Positions 62,741 to 64,000 of a stretch of 64,000 nt of DNA are shown piece by piece; the stretch's first letter is position 1, and each line of letters starts with the position of its first letter. This DNA comes from SURF-21 sp964529285 (GTDB lineage Bacteria; Actinomycetota; Geothermincolia; Geothermincolales; RBG-13-55-18). A program made the translations under genes and the position numbers. The notes under the pieces are model-generated. The model had not been told where the DNA came from and searched no databases. It worked only from the letters and a program-made list of their open reading frames with translations. The stretch lies in the NCBI GenBank assembly GCA_964529285.1, contig CAZGWK010000003.1, positions 1 to 64,000 on the forward strand, given 5' to 3'.

Positions 62741-63370
62741 TCATGCGCGTTCATCGCCGCTCCTGCCGGCAACGGCATCCTGCGGCAGGTCGGCTTGCGC
62801 CGCGTAGAGGACGTTCAGGTACCTGTCCATAAAGACGGGGTCCTCCACCTCCTCGGCGCCCATCTCCGTCATGAGGATGAGGGTGAAATACCCCCCCACG
62901 TAGAACCAGGCAACTACGCGGGGGTTGATGTCCTTCCTGACCTCGCCAGACTCCTGTGCTTTTCTCACCATCCTCTCCGTTGCCCGGATATTCAGGTTGA
63001 TGAAACCCTCCAGTTCCCGCCGGAAATCCTCGTCGAAGGAGTTGTTGAGTACGAAGGCAAGGAACTTGCGCATGCCCGGATTCTCGCGCACGAAGTCCAG
63101 GTAGCTCGCCGCTATGCGTTTGAGGGACTCCAGCGGATGGTCTCTGTATTCCTTATAGATATCGTCGTAGCGGGTGATGAGCAGATCCTCGATATAGCGG
63201 CAGCAAGCCAGGAAGAGTTCCTTCTTGCTCGGGAAATACTTATACAGGGTGCCCTCCGCGATACCCGCCTCCCGGGCCAGGAGGGCCGTCGTGGCCTTCT
63301 CGTAATTGGTACGCGAGAAGGCGTCGATGGAGGCCAGGATGATCTCGCTGCGGCGGTCGCCCTTAGCCAT
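62741..63370 (-). CDS. TetR-family regulator (fatty-acid type)
   Basis: The 209-residue protein has the helix-turn-helix LLAREAGIAEGTLYKYFPSKKELFLACC, typical of FadR/PsrA-like TetR regulators, and a helical ligand domain that may bind acyl-CoA. GGGGGAAGTAG precedes the ATG. A perfect palindrome lies about 170 bp upstream (63540-63555), so it likely represses the acyl-CoA operon and itself until substrate is present. Confidence 0.9.
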   Translation of the reverse strand: MAKGDRRSEIILASIDAFSRTNYEKATTALLAREAGIAEGTLYKYFPSKKELFLACCRYIEDLLITRYDDIYKEYRDHPLESLKRIAASYLDFVRENPGMRKFLAFVLNNSFDEDFRRELEGFINLNIRATERMVRKAQESGEVRKDINPRVVAWFYVGGYFTLILMTEMGAEEVEDPVFMDRYLNVLYAAQADLPQDAVAGRSGDERA

Positions 63371-63539
63371 CTACTTCCCCCTCGCACTGCCTGCCTGCAT
63401 TCGCCTTTCCTCCTGCCGCTTGCGGCTATCACCTCAAGCGCTCGGCTTGGAAAGGCCGTAAAACAGGGAGACCGGTCCTCTTCCACGTGCTCTTGCCGCC
63501 GGTTAAGAAGTCGCTCACAGCCGGAATGACTCCCTTAAA

Positions 63540-63555
63540 AAGTGAGCGCTCACTT
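63540..63555. promoter_or_regulatory. Perfect TetR operator palindrome
   Basis: AAGTGAGCGCTCACTT is a perfect 16-bp palindrome. The core TGAGCGCTCA is the half-site form bound by several fatty-acid TetR regulators. It lies in the 333-nt gap (63371-63703) upstream of the TetR gene; the rest of that gap has no gene I can support. Confidence 0.75.
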
Positions 63556-63703
63556 GCCCCTAGCCCCAATATTTATATAACGACGATCCGGCTTCTGTCA
63601 ATACAACATGAGCGATCTTAGATGAAGCGATGAGACACGTCATGGAGGTTGCACTCACCACGTTTGGGGGTTCGACCCCGGTCATGAAAAGGGGAGGGCC
63701 ACC

Positions 63704-63958
63704 GTGCTGCAGCACGCCCTGGCATCCTCCGAGACCGTGACCGGCCTCATCGTGGCGGCGGCCCTGGTGCGTCCCGATATGCAGCTGGCCGGGGTGAAGG
63801 TGAGTTCGCTGCGCAAGAGAATGAAAGAGAAGGCCTTCGCCAGGGGAGCGCGGCGAGAGGTCATCTCCGAATGCGAGCATGCGGGGTTCGAGCTGGATGA
63901 ATTCCTCGCTATGGCCCTCGAGGCCATGCAGGGCATCTCCGGCGACCTCGGCCTCTAA
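63704..63958 (+). pseudogene. Truncated HD-superfamily hydrolase, C-terminal third only
   Basis: The 84-residue frame starts at GTG 63704. It resembles the end of COG2316-type HD hydrolases (SSETVTGLIVAAALVRP, VKVSSLRKRMKEKAFARG, LEAMQGISGDLGL). The HD metal motif and N-terminal half are absent. GGGGAGGG precedes the GTG, so it could still be translated. A T-arm-like GGGGGTTCGACCCCG sits at about 63665-63680, just before it. Confidence 0.55.
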
Positions 63959-64000
63959 TATTTCCTGCCTGAGCCTGGGGGTAACGGTCTTCGCTCGTTC

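Noticed and set aside
1..64000. CRISPR array or prophage
   Set aside because: No regularly spaced short repeats with unique spacers and no phage structural genes were seen.

Overview
The window is high-GC DNA, gene-dense and mostly transcribed from the minus strand, and it reads as bacterial chromosome. The block gltX-cysE-cysS-rlmB-yacP(NYN) is an order known from Gram-positive bacteria. The 2-hydroxyacyl-CoA dehydratase, the many Fe-S proteins and the acyl-CoA dehydrogenase operons suggest an anaerobic or facultative lineage that degrades acyl-CoAs, plausibly a deep-branching Actinomycetota (inference; there is no rRNA here). A run of 100 N at 54252-54351 shows that this is a draft scaffold. 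Layout: (1) 1-5400 holds a MarR regulator with an MMPL/RND exporter, an MBL-fold hydrolase and a DMT-type membrane transporter. (2) 5638-10928 (minus) holds tRNA-Thr(UGU) and the gltX-cysE-cysS-rlmB-NYN cluster, followed by small inverted-repeat elements. (3) 11108-13410 holds two tandem paralogues, each with an internal duplication of a zinc-ribbon plus V4R-like module. (4) 13778-15645 holds a PfkB sugar kinase overlapping a nucleoside hydrolase. (5) 15677-30371 is a large phosphate region: a HAMP membrane protein, two phoU genes, pstBACS, two stand-alone degenerate HATPase proteins, phoR, phoB, a decayed alkaline phosphatase, and a divergent phasin-like operon. Hexamers of the type TT(N)ACC repeated every 11 bp recur in five intergenic regions, with a weaker sixth, and define a Pho regulon by sequence alone. 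(6) 30592-47669 is an accessory island: a thiolase, five QueG/reductive-dehalogenase-like Fe-S proteins (one frameshifted), three winged-helix Fe-S proteins, a DUF169 protein, a lipoprotein haloalkane-dehalogenase homologue, a second Asp-nucleophile alpha/beta hydrolase, a large sulfatase, an IS1380 remnant and a TetR regulator. A 1.14-kb stretch that appears identical occurs twice, 11.3 kb apart. Similar TetR-type operators lie in front of the QueG-like genes at both ends of the island. (7) 47635-54250 holds a flippase, a 2-hydroxyacyl-CoA dehydratase-family protein, a lipase-like hydrolase and two SDR proteins. (8) 54352-63370 (minus) is a fatty-acid-type operon: TetR, acyl-CoA synthetase, SCP2-type thiolase, three acyl-CoA dehydrogenases (two are 500-residue twins), nitroreductase and ferredoxin. 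It is preceded by a perfect 16-bp palindrome typical of fatty-acid TetR operators. A truncated HD-hydrolase gene closes the window. How the parts work together: the phosphate region appears to be one circuit (uptake, two-component control, PhoU feedback), with granule-type proteins and a receptor-like protein under the same boxes. The island looks like a dedicated, TetR-controlled redox and hydrolytic system for an unknown, possibly halogenated or sulfated, compound. The 54-63 kb operon is a beta-oxidation-type pathway.
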